From Anaerolineaceae bacterium UBA6107 (GTDB taxonomy: Bacteria; Chloroflexota; Anaerolineae; Anaerolineales; Anaerolineaceae), in assembly GCA_002428455.1 (NCBI GenBank), contig DIWL01000061.1, positions 1-19,249 on the forward strand: a stretch of DNA of 19,249 bases, written 5' to 3'. Position numbers and translations under genes: made by a program. The notes beneath the pieces are model-generated. The model was not told where the DNA came from and did not search any database. It was given only the letters and a program-made list of their open reading frames with translations. Below, one piece after another: positions 1 through 6,619 of the stretch (positions are counted from its first letter, which is position 1; the number at the start of each line of letters is the position of its first letter).

Positions 1-414
1 ATCCAGTTGCCTCCTCAATCCGCAAGGCTGCTGCAGGAAAATCTTCCGGTCATGCAGCAGATTGGTTTCCAACTCGAAGAATTCGGGGTGAACACGTTCC
101 GACTGGTTGCCATTCCAGCTGTATTTGCCCAGAAGGATCCTCAGGCTGCTATTAGAAGCGTTGTTGAAGACTTCGAAGAGGATGAGACTCCCTTGCAGGG
201 CTTGCTGGAGGAAAAGCTGATTGCCAGGATTTGTAAACGGATGGCTGTAAAAGGCGGAGCGGTCCTCTCTGCCGAAGAACAACAGGCTTTGCTGCGTGAT
301 CTTGAATCGTGTTCTGCTCCACGAACCTGTCCGCACGGCAGGCCAACCATGATCCACTTATCGGTTGATCTGTTGGAGCGGCAATTTGGACGGCGTGGTG
401 CGCGTTCCAACTGA
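1..414 (+). CDS. mutL: DNA mismatch repair protein MutL, C-terminal part (5' end outside window)
   Basis: The frame is open from base 1, so only about the last 137 residues are present; the TTG at 7 is not a real start. The segment matches the C-terminal dimerisation/endonuclease domain of MutL. Two family landmarks are visible: an ICKRMAVK motif near 229-252 (the CKR/ACR motif) and CPHGRP at 328-345. Both occur in endonuclease-type MutL, where their Cys and His residues help bind metal. The nuclease motif DQHAAHERI, if present, would lie upstream of the window, so nicking activity cannot be confirmed here. MutL works with MutS in post-replicative mismatch repair. The gene converges on the sirtuin gene with four bases between the two stop codons, which leaves no room for a terminator between them. 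The identification is firm; completeness is not testable. Confidence 0.88.
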   Translation: MQLPPQSARLLQENLPVMQQIGFQLEEFGVNTFRLVAIPAVFAQKDPQAAIRSVVEDFEEDETPLQGLLEEKLIARICKRMAVKGGAVLSAEEQQALLRDLESCSAPRTCPHGRPTMIHLSVDLLERQFGRRGARSN

Positions 415-418
415 TCAT

Positions 419-1192
419 TTAGTTTTCTAAATCTGAAATCAACTCGACAATACCTGGCAGGACTTCTGCCGCATCTTCATGGATGACCACATCCGCGTGT
501 TTATCCATGAACGTGGGGGAATAATTGAGGATGATGATCCGGCCACCGTTTCGGTAAGTGTCATAAGGCAGCGAAGAAGCTGGTATTACCTCAAGTGATG
601 AACCAATAACAAACATAAGATCTGCGCGGCTGACCTCATCGCTGGCTTGTTGCCAGGCTTTCATTGGCAGCGGTTCTTCGTACAAGGTAATATCCGGTTT
701 CATGATCGTGCCGCAATGCGTGCAATAGGGTATTTGCCCGGAAATGATCTCCTCGATGATGCCAGCGGGGTCGCTGGCAGGCTTTTGGCAGGAAGGGCAA
801 TGAAATTGTTCCATTGATCCATGCAATTCGATCACATATCCAGAGCCAGCCTTCTGGTGCAGATTATCGATGTTCTGTGTAATGACCGATTTTACCCGGC
901 CTAGTTGTTCAAGTCGGGAGATCGCAAGATGGGCAGGATTGGGTACCGCCTGTTTGGAAGCCTGGAGCAATGGTTTTAACCAGCGGAAGAAACGGTCAGG
1001 ATGATACCTGAAAGCGGTCAGCGAAGCGAAGAGCATCGGGTCGCTTTTTTGCCATAAACCTGTACCCGGGCTGCGAAAATCCGGTATACCGGAGGGGGTT
1101 GAGATCCCTGCTCCGGTAAAAACAATCGCGTGATGGGATTCCTGAATTAACTTTGCTGCAATTTGAAAACAATCATCGCTAGAATCAGTCAT
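419..1192 (-). CDS. NAD-dependent protein deacylase, Sir2 family (sirtuin)
   Basis: The 257-residue product has the whole sirtuin core. GAGIS (27-31) and DFR (38-40) form the NAD site, QNID is at 106-109, and the catalytic His124 lies in ELHGS. Four zinc Cys (132, 135, 157, 160) form two CxxC pairs, and GSS at 197-199 contacts NAD. The family removes acetyl or other acyl groups from lysines using NAD. The Tyr-x-x-Arg pair that marks desuccinylases such as SIRT5 and E. coli CobB is not seen; the corresponding region reads FFRWL. Deacetylation is therefore the more likely activity, and the protein resembles the short Thermotoga-type enzymes. Its ATG overlaps the stop of the receiver-CpaE gene (ATGA, 1189-1192), so it is probably translated by coupling from the promoter near 2370-2398. 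No terminator is visible downstream. Confidence 0.93.
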   Translation of the reverse strand: MTDSSDDCFQIAAKLIQESHHAIVFTGAGISTPSGIPDFRSPGTGLWQKSDPMLFASLTAFRYHPDRFFRWLKPLLQASKQAVPNPAHLAISRLEQLGRVKSVITQNIDNLHQKAGSGYVIELHGSMEQFHCPSCQKPASDPAGIIEEIISGQIPYCTHCGTIMKPDITLYEEPLPMKAWQQASDEVSRADLMFVIGSSLEVIPASSLPYDTYRNGGRIIILNYSPTFMDKHADVVIHEDAAEVLPGIVELISDLEN

Positions 1193-2343
1193 ACTCCGAC
1201 TCTTGCGGTAATCATCTTACTCAATTCAAAGATCTGTTGTGCATACAAACCGTCTGGCTGGATCTTGATCAACGGTAAGTATTTCTGGTTTGCCTGGAAG
1301 ATTTGTTCAGGGACCGGCGGAAACATGACCCGGACAGGGTTACCAGGAAGCATTTTGGAAACCTGTTCTGCTGTCAATAATAGATCAGAACGGATGTGGT
1401 TGTACAAGACCACATCAATGTTGCGGGTGGTTTTTGCCGGCTCGAATTGGATATTGCCCAGTAAACGCCGTGTACGCAAGACAGTCGCCGGAAAACCATC
1501 GGTTAACACCAATAACTGGTTGCAAACCGAGCAGATTTCATCAAAACCGGGCAGGTAAGGATCACCAATATCCAGCACGATCAATGGATTGTCGTTGCTC
1601 AAGGTTTCGATCAGTTTTAAGGTTTTTTCTGCCGATTCCGAGAATAGGATCTGGCGGGTTTTGTTGGAAGCCATTAGCAGGCGGACACCGAAGGATGTAT
1701 GCACAGCATGCTTGTCTACGACCTCGCTGGTGATCTCATTTGTTGATAGTGCGAGTAATTTTTCAAGGCTATGTGAATCTGCGATGTCCAGTTCCACCCC
1801 CCAGGAACCCATACCGGGTTTCAATTCGACGGCAAAGGATTCCTCTTTTGTAATCGCGTTAATTCCAATGGCCAGGTTAAGCGCCAGCGTTGAAACCCCC
1901 AATCCACCTTTGCAACCTGTGACACCGATAATAAAACCATTCCTTTTCTCTGGGATGGCCGGCAAAGGTTTAGTGGATCTTGCCAGAAGAGATTTCACAT
2001 GGGCGCTTAGTTCCGCTGGATGGACCGGTTTGGTCAGGTAATCATCTGCACCGGCATCATACCCGGCCACCTTGTCATCCACCTGGCTTTTGGCTGTGAA
2101 CATGAGGATCGGGATCTGGGCTGTGGCAGGGTCATTGCGGATCTCACGTGCAACTCGGTATCCATCCACAATGGGCATCATGATGTCCAAAACGATTAGA
2201 TCCGGGAGTTCTTTCTTGGCCATGGAAATCGCCAATTCACCAGTATTTGCTGCTGATATTACAAACCCCTGGCGCTGGAGCATCACTCCGATAAGGCGCA
2301 ACGTTTCTAGGTCATCATCAACGATGAGGATCTTTTCTGGCAT
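1189..2343 (-). CDS. Response-regulator receiver fused to a CpaE/MinD-like ATPase domain
   Basis: The start is the ATG at 2343 because AAGGGAGG (2349-2356) sits five bases upstream; an in-frame TTG at 2361 lacks this. Residues 1-122 form a CheY-type receiver with acidic residues 9-11, phospho-acceptor Asp53 (in LDIMMP), Thr83 and Lys105, all intact. After a short Pro-rich linker, residues 136-384 are a MinD/ParA-like domain with a P-loop-like stretch GCKGGLGVST at 143-152. The signature Lys145 is present, but the lysine normally preceding Ser/Thr is Val150, as often in CpaE/TadZ proteins. Such proteins place type IV pilus (Tad) machinery at defined cell sites; no tad genes are in this window, so the target is unknown. 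ATP binding is uncertain because of the altered P-loop. The gene is first in a two-gene unit with the sirtuin. Confidence 0.85.
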   Translation of the reverse strand: MPEKILIVDDDLETLRLIGVMLQRQGFVISAANTGELAISMAKKELPDLIVLDIMMPIVDGYRVAREIRNDPATAQIPILMFTAKSQVDDKVAGYDAGADDYLTKPVHPAELSAHVKSLLARSTKPLPAIPEKRNGFIIGVTGCKGGLGVSTLALNLAIGINAITKEESFAVELKPGMGSWGVELDIADSHSLEKLLALSTNEITSEVVDKHAVHTSFGVRLLMASNKTRQILFSESAEKTLKLIETLSNDNPLIVLDIGDPYLPGFDEICSVCNQLLVLTDGFPATVLRTRRLLGNIQFEPAKTTRNIDVVLYNHIRSDLLLTAEQVSKMLPGNPVRVMFPPVPEQIFQANQKYLPLIKIQPDGLYAQQIFELSKMITARVGV

Positions 2344-2369
2344 GCCAGCCTCCCTTCTCAATTATTGTC

Positions 2370-2398
2370 AGTCTAGCATAATCTACTATCCAGTTCAA
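2370..2398 (-). promoter_or_regulatory. Predicted promoter of the receiver-CpaE / sirtuin unit
   Basis: On the minus strand, TTGAAC (2393-2398) and TAGACT (2370-2375) are separated by 17 bp, and TGC stands directly before the -10. Each hexamer matches the sigma-70 consensus at four of six positions. The predicted start near 2363 leaves a leader of about 20 nt carrying the strong Shine-Dalgarno of the receiver-CpaE gene. Confidence 0.5.
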
Positions 2399-2433
2399 GT
2401 AGTTTATCAAAGCAACATGATGCAATTTGTGAA

Positions 2434-2442
2434 TGCTATAAT
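2434..2442 (+). promoter_or_regulatory. Extended -10 promoter of tilS
   Basis: TGCTATAAT is a perfect extended -10 element. No good -35 hexamer is seen at the usual spacing, which is usual for extended -10 promoters. The last base of the hexamer (2442) as position -7 puts +1 at about 2449, the A of the tilS ATG, so the mRNA would be leaderless. Confidence 0.6.
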
Positions 2443-2448
2443 GACAAT

Positions 2449-3858
2449 ATGTTGAGTGAAGAATTCTCTTCCACACTAAGGAATGATTGCGGTCTGAACA
2501 TGGAAAAAAGCCTGTTAATTGGTTTTTCTGGCGGACCGGATTCTTTATGTTTACTGTATTTGCTACTGGAGAGTGGTGCCAGGGTTCATGCAGCTCATCT
2601 TGACCACGGCCTGCGGGATTCATCCACCGGGGAAGCCGCACAAGCACAGCAATTATGTCAAAGGCTGGGTGTTCCATGCGCAGTACAAAGGAAGGATGTG
2701 GCGGGTTACGCGGCAGCACATCACATTTCGATTGAAGAAAGTGCGCGCATTTTGCGTTACCGGTTCCTTTTTGACGAAGCCGAACGTAATCACGACCAGG
2801 CAGTGCTTGTTGGGCACAACGCAGACGACCAGGTGGAAACTATCCTGATGCACATGATGCGCGGATCAGGATCAAGCGGACTGGTGGGAATACGCCGCAT
2901 CCTTCTACCGAACCCGTGGAGTGATGTCATTCCTCTCGTCCGGCCGTTGTTGAATATCAGCCGCGTGGATATTACCCAATTTTTACACGAGCGTCATCTC
3001 CAGCCGGTTATAGATGCTTCGAACACGGACACCCTTTACTTCCGCAACCGCATTCGCCAGGAATTGCTGCCCATCCTCGAAACCTACAATCCGCAAATCC
3101 GCCGACGCCTGACGCACATGGCCAGTGTGATCGCGGCTGAAGATGACTACCTGTCTATGGAAGTGAATACGGACTGGTGTAAAGCAGTACTGGAAGAGGG
3201 AGAGAAATACCTGGTTTTCGGGCGCAGTTTTACTGCATCGCTGCATCCGGCGCTATTACGGCGCATATTGCGCCGTGCGATCAGCAGGATGGATAGCACG
3301 CTGCGGGACATCGACTACAATGTAATCGACCGAGCGGCGGAATTTTGTTCACAACCTTCGCGAATGAACCGGGTCGACCTGTTGGCAGGTATCGAACTAT
3401 TCAGTTACTCAAAAGATCGCCTGGTGATGGCACGGGTGAACGACCCAATCCATCAGATCTGGCCACAACTGACAGGTGGTGGGGATTCAGAGATTCTTGT
3501 CCCGGGAGAGCTGTTGATCAGTGACCACTGGAAGATCTCCACATCGATACAAACGGACTATCAACCAACACCGGACCGGATGATCGCCCAGGTGGATAAA
3601 CGAAAGTTGAAAGGTTCGCCGCTACTCAGTCGGGTAAAACCGGGTGATCGGTTTGCACCTTACGGATATGCCGGAAATATTAAGAAGGTGGGTGATTTCT
3701 GGACAGGTGAGGGATTACCTGTTCGCGCCAGGCAAAACTGGCCATTGGTGAGAGCTGGCGGTGAGATCATTTGGATACCGGGTTTCCGCATTGCGGATAC
3801 CGTGCAAGTTGACAGTACCACCACAGAGATCGTCCGTTTTGATTTGATAAAAAAATAA
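2449..3858 (+). CDS. tilS: tRNA(Ile)-lysidine synthase
   Basis: TilS attaches lysine to C34 of tRNA-Ile(CAU) using ATP, changing both the codon read (AUA) and the aminoacylation identity. The 469-residue product has the PP-loop SGGPDS at 27-32, AHLDHGLR at 49-56 and GHNADDQVET at 122-131, all signatures of the N-terminal ATP-pyrophosphatase domain (about 20-220). The last 80 residues or so, with KPGDRFAPYG and the WxPGFRIAD-like stretch, match the TilS C-terminal tRNA-binding domain. The length fits the long form of the family. I keep the ATG at 2449 although it has no Shine-Dalgarno: the extended -10 just upstream predicts a leaderless message, and the 26 residues before the PP-loop are usual for TilS. 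ATG 2500 (MEKSLL) is the alternative. It is transcribed divergently from the receiver-CpaE gene. Confidence 0.95.
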   Translation: MLSEEFSSTLRNDCGLNMEKSLLIGFSGGPDSLCLLYLLLESGARVHAAHLDHGLRDSSTGEAAQAQQLCQRLGVPCAVQRKDVAGYAAAHHISIEESARILRYRFLFDEAERNHDQAVLVGHNADDQVETILMHMMRGSGSSGLVGIRRILLPNPWSDVIPLVRPLLNISRVDITQFLHERHLQPVIDASNTDTLYFRNRIRQELLPILETYNPQIRRRLTHMASVIAAEDDYLSMEVNTDWCKAVLEEGEKYLVFGRSFTASLHPALLRRILRRAISRMDSTLRDIDYNVIDRAAEFCSQPSRMNRVDLLAGIELFSYSKDRLVMARVNDPIHQIWPQLTGGGDSEILVPGELLISDHWKISTSIQTDYQPTPDRMIAQVDKRKLKGSPLLSRVKPGDRFAPYGYAGNIKKVGDFWTGEGLPVRARQNWPLVRAGGEIIWIPGFRIADTVQVDSTTTEIVRFDLIKK

Positions 3859-3884
3859 CCGTCAGATTAATTCTGCCGGTTATT
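3849..3884 (-). terminator. Rho-independent terminator of the recombinase-like gene
   Basis: AATAACCG (3854-3861) pairs with CGGTTATT (3877-3884). The stem continues inward through CAGA/TCTG after one mismatch, giving about 12 bp around a five-base loop. On the minus strand it is followed by a run of seven Ts, the A-run at 3849-3855, which overlaps the last codons of tilS. On the plus strand no T-run follows, so it probably acts mainly on the minus-strand gene. Confidence 0.75.
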
Positions 3885-3901
3885 GTAGTCGATGCTTGTG
3901 T

Positions 3902-4792
3902 TTATTCACCAGCCAGTTGACGCAATTTCATGCTCACCTCGCGCCATTGAATCTTTGAAACACCCATTTTCTGACGCAGTGCGTCTTTATCCATTCCGGA
4001 CCGCCAGTCATTCAACGCGCTTGTCCAGCGGCACATATCAAAGGAGAGATGTTTGTTGATTCCAGCGGCGCTGCTGATATCTTCAAGTATGTACTCGAGC
4101 CTGCGTGGTGACCATGGAAAGACCTGGTCGACAGGCTTGTATTGTGAGAGATATTCCTTGTAGGTTTCAACCCAATCCGTATCCAGCGAAATATTACGTT
4201 CCTTGTACCGGCTACCACTGGCAGAGTAGCGCACGAAGAGGCGTGGGCTTTTTGGGCTATCCAGATCGATGTGATTCAGGTTCAAGGCGAGACATTCGCC
4301 TTTCTTAATTCCTGTGAGCAGGAGCAGGCTAAGCAAAGTGTATGGGCGCGCATCCTGCTTGGTGCCGCTGCGCAGGTTTCGCGCCGCTTCCAGAACCCGC
4401 TGCTCCTCCTCAGGTGTCAAGACTAGGGGGAGGGGACTAATGACCGATTTTTGTACTACTTTTTCGGACGGGTCGGTTGGGATACGGCCGGATTGAGTCA
4501 GCCAGCGAAAGAAAGATTTGATGGAGGTGATGCGCCGTGATAGACTCTTGGGGCTGCAGGGCACATTACGTTCATGCTGCAACCAGTCCAGGAATCGGTT
4601 GATGTCGTTGGTTGTGATATTCCCGATGGTTGTGTCGGGTGAAAAATAACCTGCAAAGAGATTCAGGTCTCCGAGAAAGGCTTTGATGGTAAATTGCGAA
4701 CGACCCTGATCGCGTAGAAAGATTTCCCACGAGCGGATCGCCGGTTGAAAAGTGGTATCAGCAGTGATGTGAATTTCAGGAAAAGCGTCCAT
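3902..4792 (-). CDS. Tyrosine-recombinase-fold protein with degenerate active site (probably non-catalytic)
   Basis: The 296-residue product has the two-part build of XerC/D-like proteins: an N-terminal SAM-like core-binding domain (about 15-102, with the RRITSIKSFFRWL helix typical of the family) and a C-terminal catalytic fold (about 123-290, with LLLLTGIKKGECLAL). Laid without gaps on the XerD C-terminus as I remember it, the first catalytic Arg is Lys163, the beta-hairpin Lys is Ser194, the His of HxxR is Asp252, the GH histidine is Val278 and the nucleophilic Tyr is Ser287. Only Arg255 remains. The frame is intact, with its own promoter and terminator, so it looks like a kept gene rather than a decaying one. 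It may bind DNA without cutting. ATG 4792 is chosen because AGAAGGA (4797-4803) precedes it; the longer TTG start at 4864 lies inside the -35 box. Confidence 0.82.
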   Translation of the reverse strand: MDAFPEIHITADTTFQPAIRSWEIFLRDQGRSQFTIKAFLGDLNLFAGYFSPDTTIGNITTNDINRFLDWLQHERNVPCSPKSLSRRITSIKSFFRWLTQSGRIPTDPSEKVVQKSVISPLPLVLTPEEEQRVLEAARNLRSGTKQDARPYTLLSLLLLTGIKKGECLALNLNHIDLDSPKSPRLFVRYSASGSRYKERNISLDTDWVETYKEYLSQYKPVDQVFPWSPRRLEYILEDISSAAGINKHLSFDMCRWTSALNDWRSGMDKDALRQKMGVSKIQWREVSMKLRQLAGE

Positions 4793-4835
4793 GAATTCCT
4801 TCTTTCGAATTAGGTTTCGTGTAGCCTTATAATTG

Positions 4836-4864
4836 AGTGTACAGTTATTCCTTGACTTTGTCAA
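4836..4864 (-). promoter_or_regulatory. Predicted sigma-70 promoter of the recombinase-like gene
   Basis: On the minus strand a perfect TTGACA (4859-4864) is followed after 17 bp by TACACT (4836-4841; four of six). The predicted start near 4829 gives a leader of about 37 nt with Shine-Dalgarno AAGGA at 4797-4801. This promoter rules out the upstream TTG start. Confidence 0.6.
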
Positions 4865-4870
4865 CCATTA

Positions 4871-4894
4871 ATTTTTAGCTTTATTTTTAGCTTT
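4871..4894. repeat. Two tandem copies of a 12-bp unit at the LCP gene 3' end
   Basis: ATTTTTAGCTTT occurs twice without a gap (4871-4882 and 4883-4894). The right copy covers two bases of the LCP stop codon. It fills most of the 28-bp gap between the LCP gene and the -35 box of the recombinase-like gene. Neither strand forms a convincing hairpin here. Confidence 0.85.
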
Positions 4895-5927
4895 AAGGAT
4901 AAATTGCCTGGCGGATGATCTTTGCGATAGCTTCATTATCCGGGATAACGACCATCGCGCCAGTTTCAGGTACTGTGTAGTGGGTAATGTCATCTTCGGA
5001 GATCGCGTAACGCTGCAACGTCTCAGGTTCGTTTATGATTTTGGTGGCGAGGGGGAGCATCCTGACGATCAATTCGAGGGAAACATCTGTTTCAACACTA
5101 TCCTGGAAGAGCTGGTAAAGTTCACCGGCGCGACCGACGGCGTTCAAGCTCATTGATTTTTGAAGGATGGCTTTGATGACCTCCTGTGCGCGGCGTGTGC
5201 GATCAAAATCACTGGTGGAGTAGCGGGAACGCACATACCACAGTGCGGTTTGTCCGTCCATTGTTGTGCGACCCGCAGGGACGTAACACATTTTGTTAAA
5301 AGCCTGTGGCAGATCACAACGGTCATACAATTCATAAGCGGCGTTCACTGTAATACCGCCCAGGGTGTCAATAATGCCTATAAAACCGGCGAAGTTGGTG
5401 ATCATGTAATGATCCACGGGAGCATCAAAGTTATAGCTGAAGGTCTCCTGCGTTAACTCAAAACCGCCATATGCCTGGGAGGTGTTGATGCGCTCATAAC
5501 CGATACCCGGGATGTCCACGTACAGGTCCCGGGGGAAAGAAGTTAGAGAGGCGACCCCCTGTTCGGGCATCAGGGATAAGAGCATGATCACGTCTGTTCG
5601 GGAACCCATCCCCGGACGCCAGTCAGAACCCAGCAGCAGGATGTTGACCTGTCCATCAGGTCTTTCGAGTCCGAGTTCGATGATTCCACTGGGAGTGGGA
5701 GTAAAAATTGCACCTGAGGGAGTACCCGTAGTAATCACCGGACCGTTACCTGTGGTTATGGGTTGGAATGGGGTGGGTGTGTGGGGGTACTTGCCTTCCA
5801 AGTTCAACACTAAATCGTTTAAGGGAATTGGTGTGCGAATTCCAGTTGCATTTGATGCAATTGAACAACCTGATAAGATGAATAACATCAAGAAGGCAAG
5901 TATGCAGATCCTTTTACACATGCACAC
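4893..5927 (-). CDS. LytR-CpsA-Psr (LCP) family lipoprotein
   Basis: LCP enzymes transfer undecaprenyl-linked glycopolymers to peptidoglycan or other acceptors outside the membrane. The GTG start at 5927 is chosen because AAGGGAG (5935-5941) lies seven bases upstream; the product is then 344 residues. It has a short basic n-region (KR), a hydrophobic core and lipobox LSGC with Cys21. A Thr-Pro linker follows (about 30-85), then the LCP domain (about 92-254) with GSDWR (Asp102, Arg104), SRTD (110-112), FPRD (Arg133, Asp134), the RIN motif (146-148) and DRTRRAQ (242-248). These are the charged residues that bind the pyrophosphate-lipid substrate and metal. The last 90 residues are unassigned. 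Lipid anchoring replaces the transmembrane helix usual for the family. Three in-frame ATGs lie upstream inside a 12-bp repeat array and are less likely starts. Confidence 0.9.
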   Translation of the reverse strand: MCMCKRICILAFLMLFILSGCSIASNATGIRTPIPLNDLVLNLEGKYPHTPTPFQPITTGNGPVITTGTPSGAIFTPTPSGIIELGLERPDGQVNILLLGSDWRPGMGSRTDVIMLLSLMPEQGVASLTSFPRDLYVDIPGIGYERINTSQAYGGFELTQETFSYNFDAPVDHYMITNFAGFIGIIDTLGGITVNAAYELYDRCDLPQAFNKMCYVPAGRTTMDGQTALWYVRSRYSTSDFDRTRRAQEVIKAILQKSMSLNAVGRAGELYQLFQDSVETDVSLELIVRMLPLATKIINEPETLQRYAISEDDITHYTVPETGAMVVIPDNEAIAKIIRQAIYP

Positions 5928-5966
5928 AATTGTACTCCCTTTGATACTCGGCAGGTCGCGAAGGTA

Positions 5967-6002
5967 AACCATCGTTGAAACCATCGTTGAAACCATCGTT
6001 GA
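5967..6002. repeat. Three tandem copies of a 12-bp unit between tRNA-Leu and the LCP gene
   Basis: AACCATCGTTGA occurs three times in perfect tandem (5967-5978, 5979-5990, 5991-6002). It ends five bases before the tRNA -35 box (6007) and lies 40 bp upstream of the LCP start. Each unit carries an in-frame ATG on the minus strand, so it would read as repeated STMV if translated. It may be a slippage product or a regulator binding array. Confidence 0.9.
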
Positions 6003-6006
6003 AAGG

Positions 6007-6034
6007 TTGACATTCTTTCAGAGTCTGATAGAAT
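6007..6034 (+). promoter_or_regulatory. Promoter of tRNA-Leu
   Basis: A perfect TTGACA (6007-6012) and TAGAAT (6029-6034, five of six) are separated by 16 bp. The predicted start near 6041 is six bases before the mature tRNA 5' end. Confidence 0.7.
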
Positions 6035-6046
6035 ATGCGCTGACAA

Positions 6047-6134
<88 letters not shown>

Positions 6135-6138
6135 GCAG

Positions 6139-6163
6139 ACCCGCAGATTTCTGCGGGTTTTTT
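6139..6163 (+). terminator. Rho-independent terminator of tRNA-Leu
   Basis: ACCCGCAG (6139-6146) pairs perfectly with CTGCGGGT (6151-6158) around an ATTT loop, followed directly by a T-run to 6163. It begins five bases after the encoded CCA. Confidence 0.92.
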
Positions 6164-6164
6164 C

Positions 6165-6193
6165 TTGTCTCAGTTCTGGGAATGGGGTAATAT
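6165..6193 (+). promoter_or_regulatory. Possible promoter of the DivIC-like gene
   Basis: TTGTCT (6165-6170) and TAATAT (6188-6193) are 17 bp apart, each matching four of six consensus bases. The start would be near 6200, one base before the ATG, implying an almost leaderless message. This agrees with the poor Shine-Dalgarno, but the hexamers are weak. Confidence 0.35.
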
Positions 6194-6200
6194 TAACAAA

Positions 6201-6596
6201 ATGAAGAACTTCTTTGGCAAACTAAAAACCGTTTTTGATCCCAAAAAGCTGGGATTGATCGTTCTGGCGGTGGTACTGTTCTTCCTGGTGATGGATCTGA
6301 ACTCCCGGTTGAATGAGTTATCCAGGTTAACTGCTCAGCGTGATGAAGCGGCAACGGTTGTCGCTAATCTTGAGAGTACTTTACAGGTGTTGCAGACGAG
6401 TCAGGCATACGCCGGCTCTATTGGTGCAGTGGAGGAGTGGGCTTACAACGAAGGTCACATGGTTCGACCTGGTGAGCAGTTGGTCATCCCGATATCTCCA
6501 CCCGGGACAACACCTGAGCCGGTGATCGTTCCCACACCCACGGTTGAGCCGGTGGAAAACTGGGAGATCTGGCTGGCGCTAATCCTTGGTGAATAA
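6201..6596 (+). CDS. DivIC/FtsB-like septum formation initiator protein
   Basis: This is a 131-residue bitopic membrane protein: a basic N-terminus, one transmembrane helix (about 17-32), then a heptad-like coiled coil (about 33-70). It ends the domain with VEEWAYNEGHMVRPGEQLVI (77-96), which matches the segment following the coiled coil in the septum formation initiator family. A Pro-Thr-rich stretch and a short hydrophobic end (WEIWLALILG) follow. FtsB/DivIC proteins pair with FtsL and FtsQ/DivIB in the divisome and help activate septal peptidoglycan synthesis. The ATG at 6201 is chosen because upstream in-frame ATGs lie inside the tRNA. No strong Shine-Dalgarno precedes it; GGGG at 6184-6187 is too far. 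It sits between the tRNA terminator and a shared terminator hairpin, so it is probably a single-gene transcript. Confidence 0.82.
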   Translation: MKNFFGKLKTVFDPKKLGLIVLAVVLFFLVMDLNSRLNELSRLTAQRDEAATVVANLESTLQVLQTSQAYAGSIGAVEEWAYNEGHMVRPGEQLVIPISPPGTTPEPVIVPTPTVEPVENWEIWLALILGE

Positions 6597-6619
6597 ACTT
6601 CCGCACAGGCGGGAGTTTT
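6595..6619. terminator. Bidirectional terminator between the DivIC-like and GAF-phosphatase genes
   Basis: CTTCCGC (6598-6604) pairs with GCGGGAG (6609-6615) around an ACAG loop, extended by flanking A-T pairs. TTTT follows on the plus strand and TTTATT on the minus strand. It fills the 22-bp gap between the two converging stop codons and touches both. Confidence 0.75.

Noticed and set aside
4793..4864. A 24-residue N-terminal extension of the recombinase-like protein from TTG 4864
   Set aside because: The TTG is the first three bases of the -35 box of the gene's own promoter, and the predicted transcript starts downstream of it.
5928..5996. A longer LCP protein beginning MVSTMVSTMV
   Set aside because: The leading residues come from the 12-bp repeats and would put a long polar stretch before the signal peptide; the GTG at 5927 has an ideal Shine-Dalgarno.
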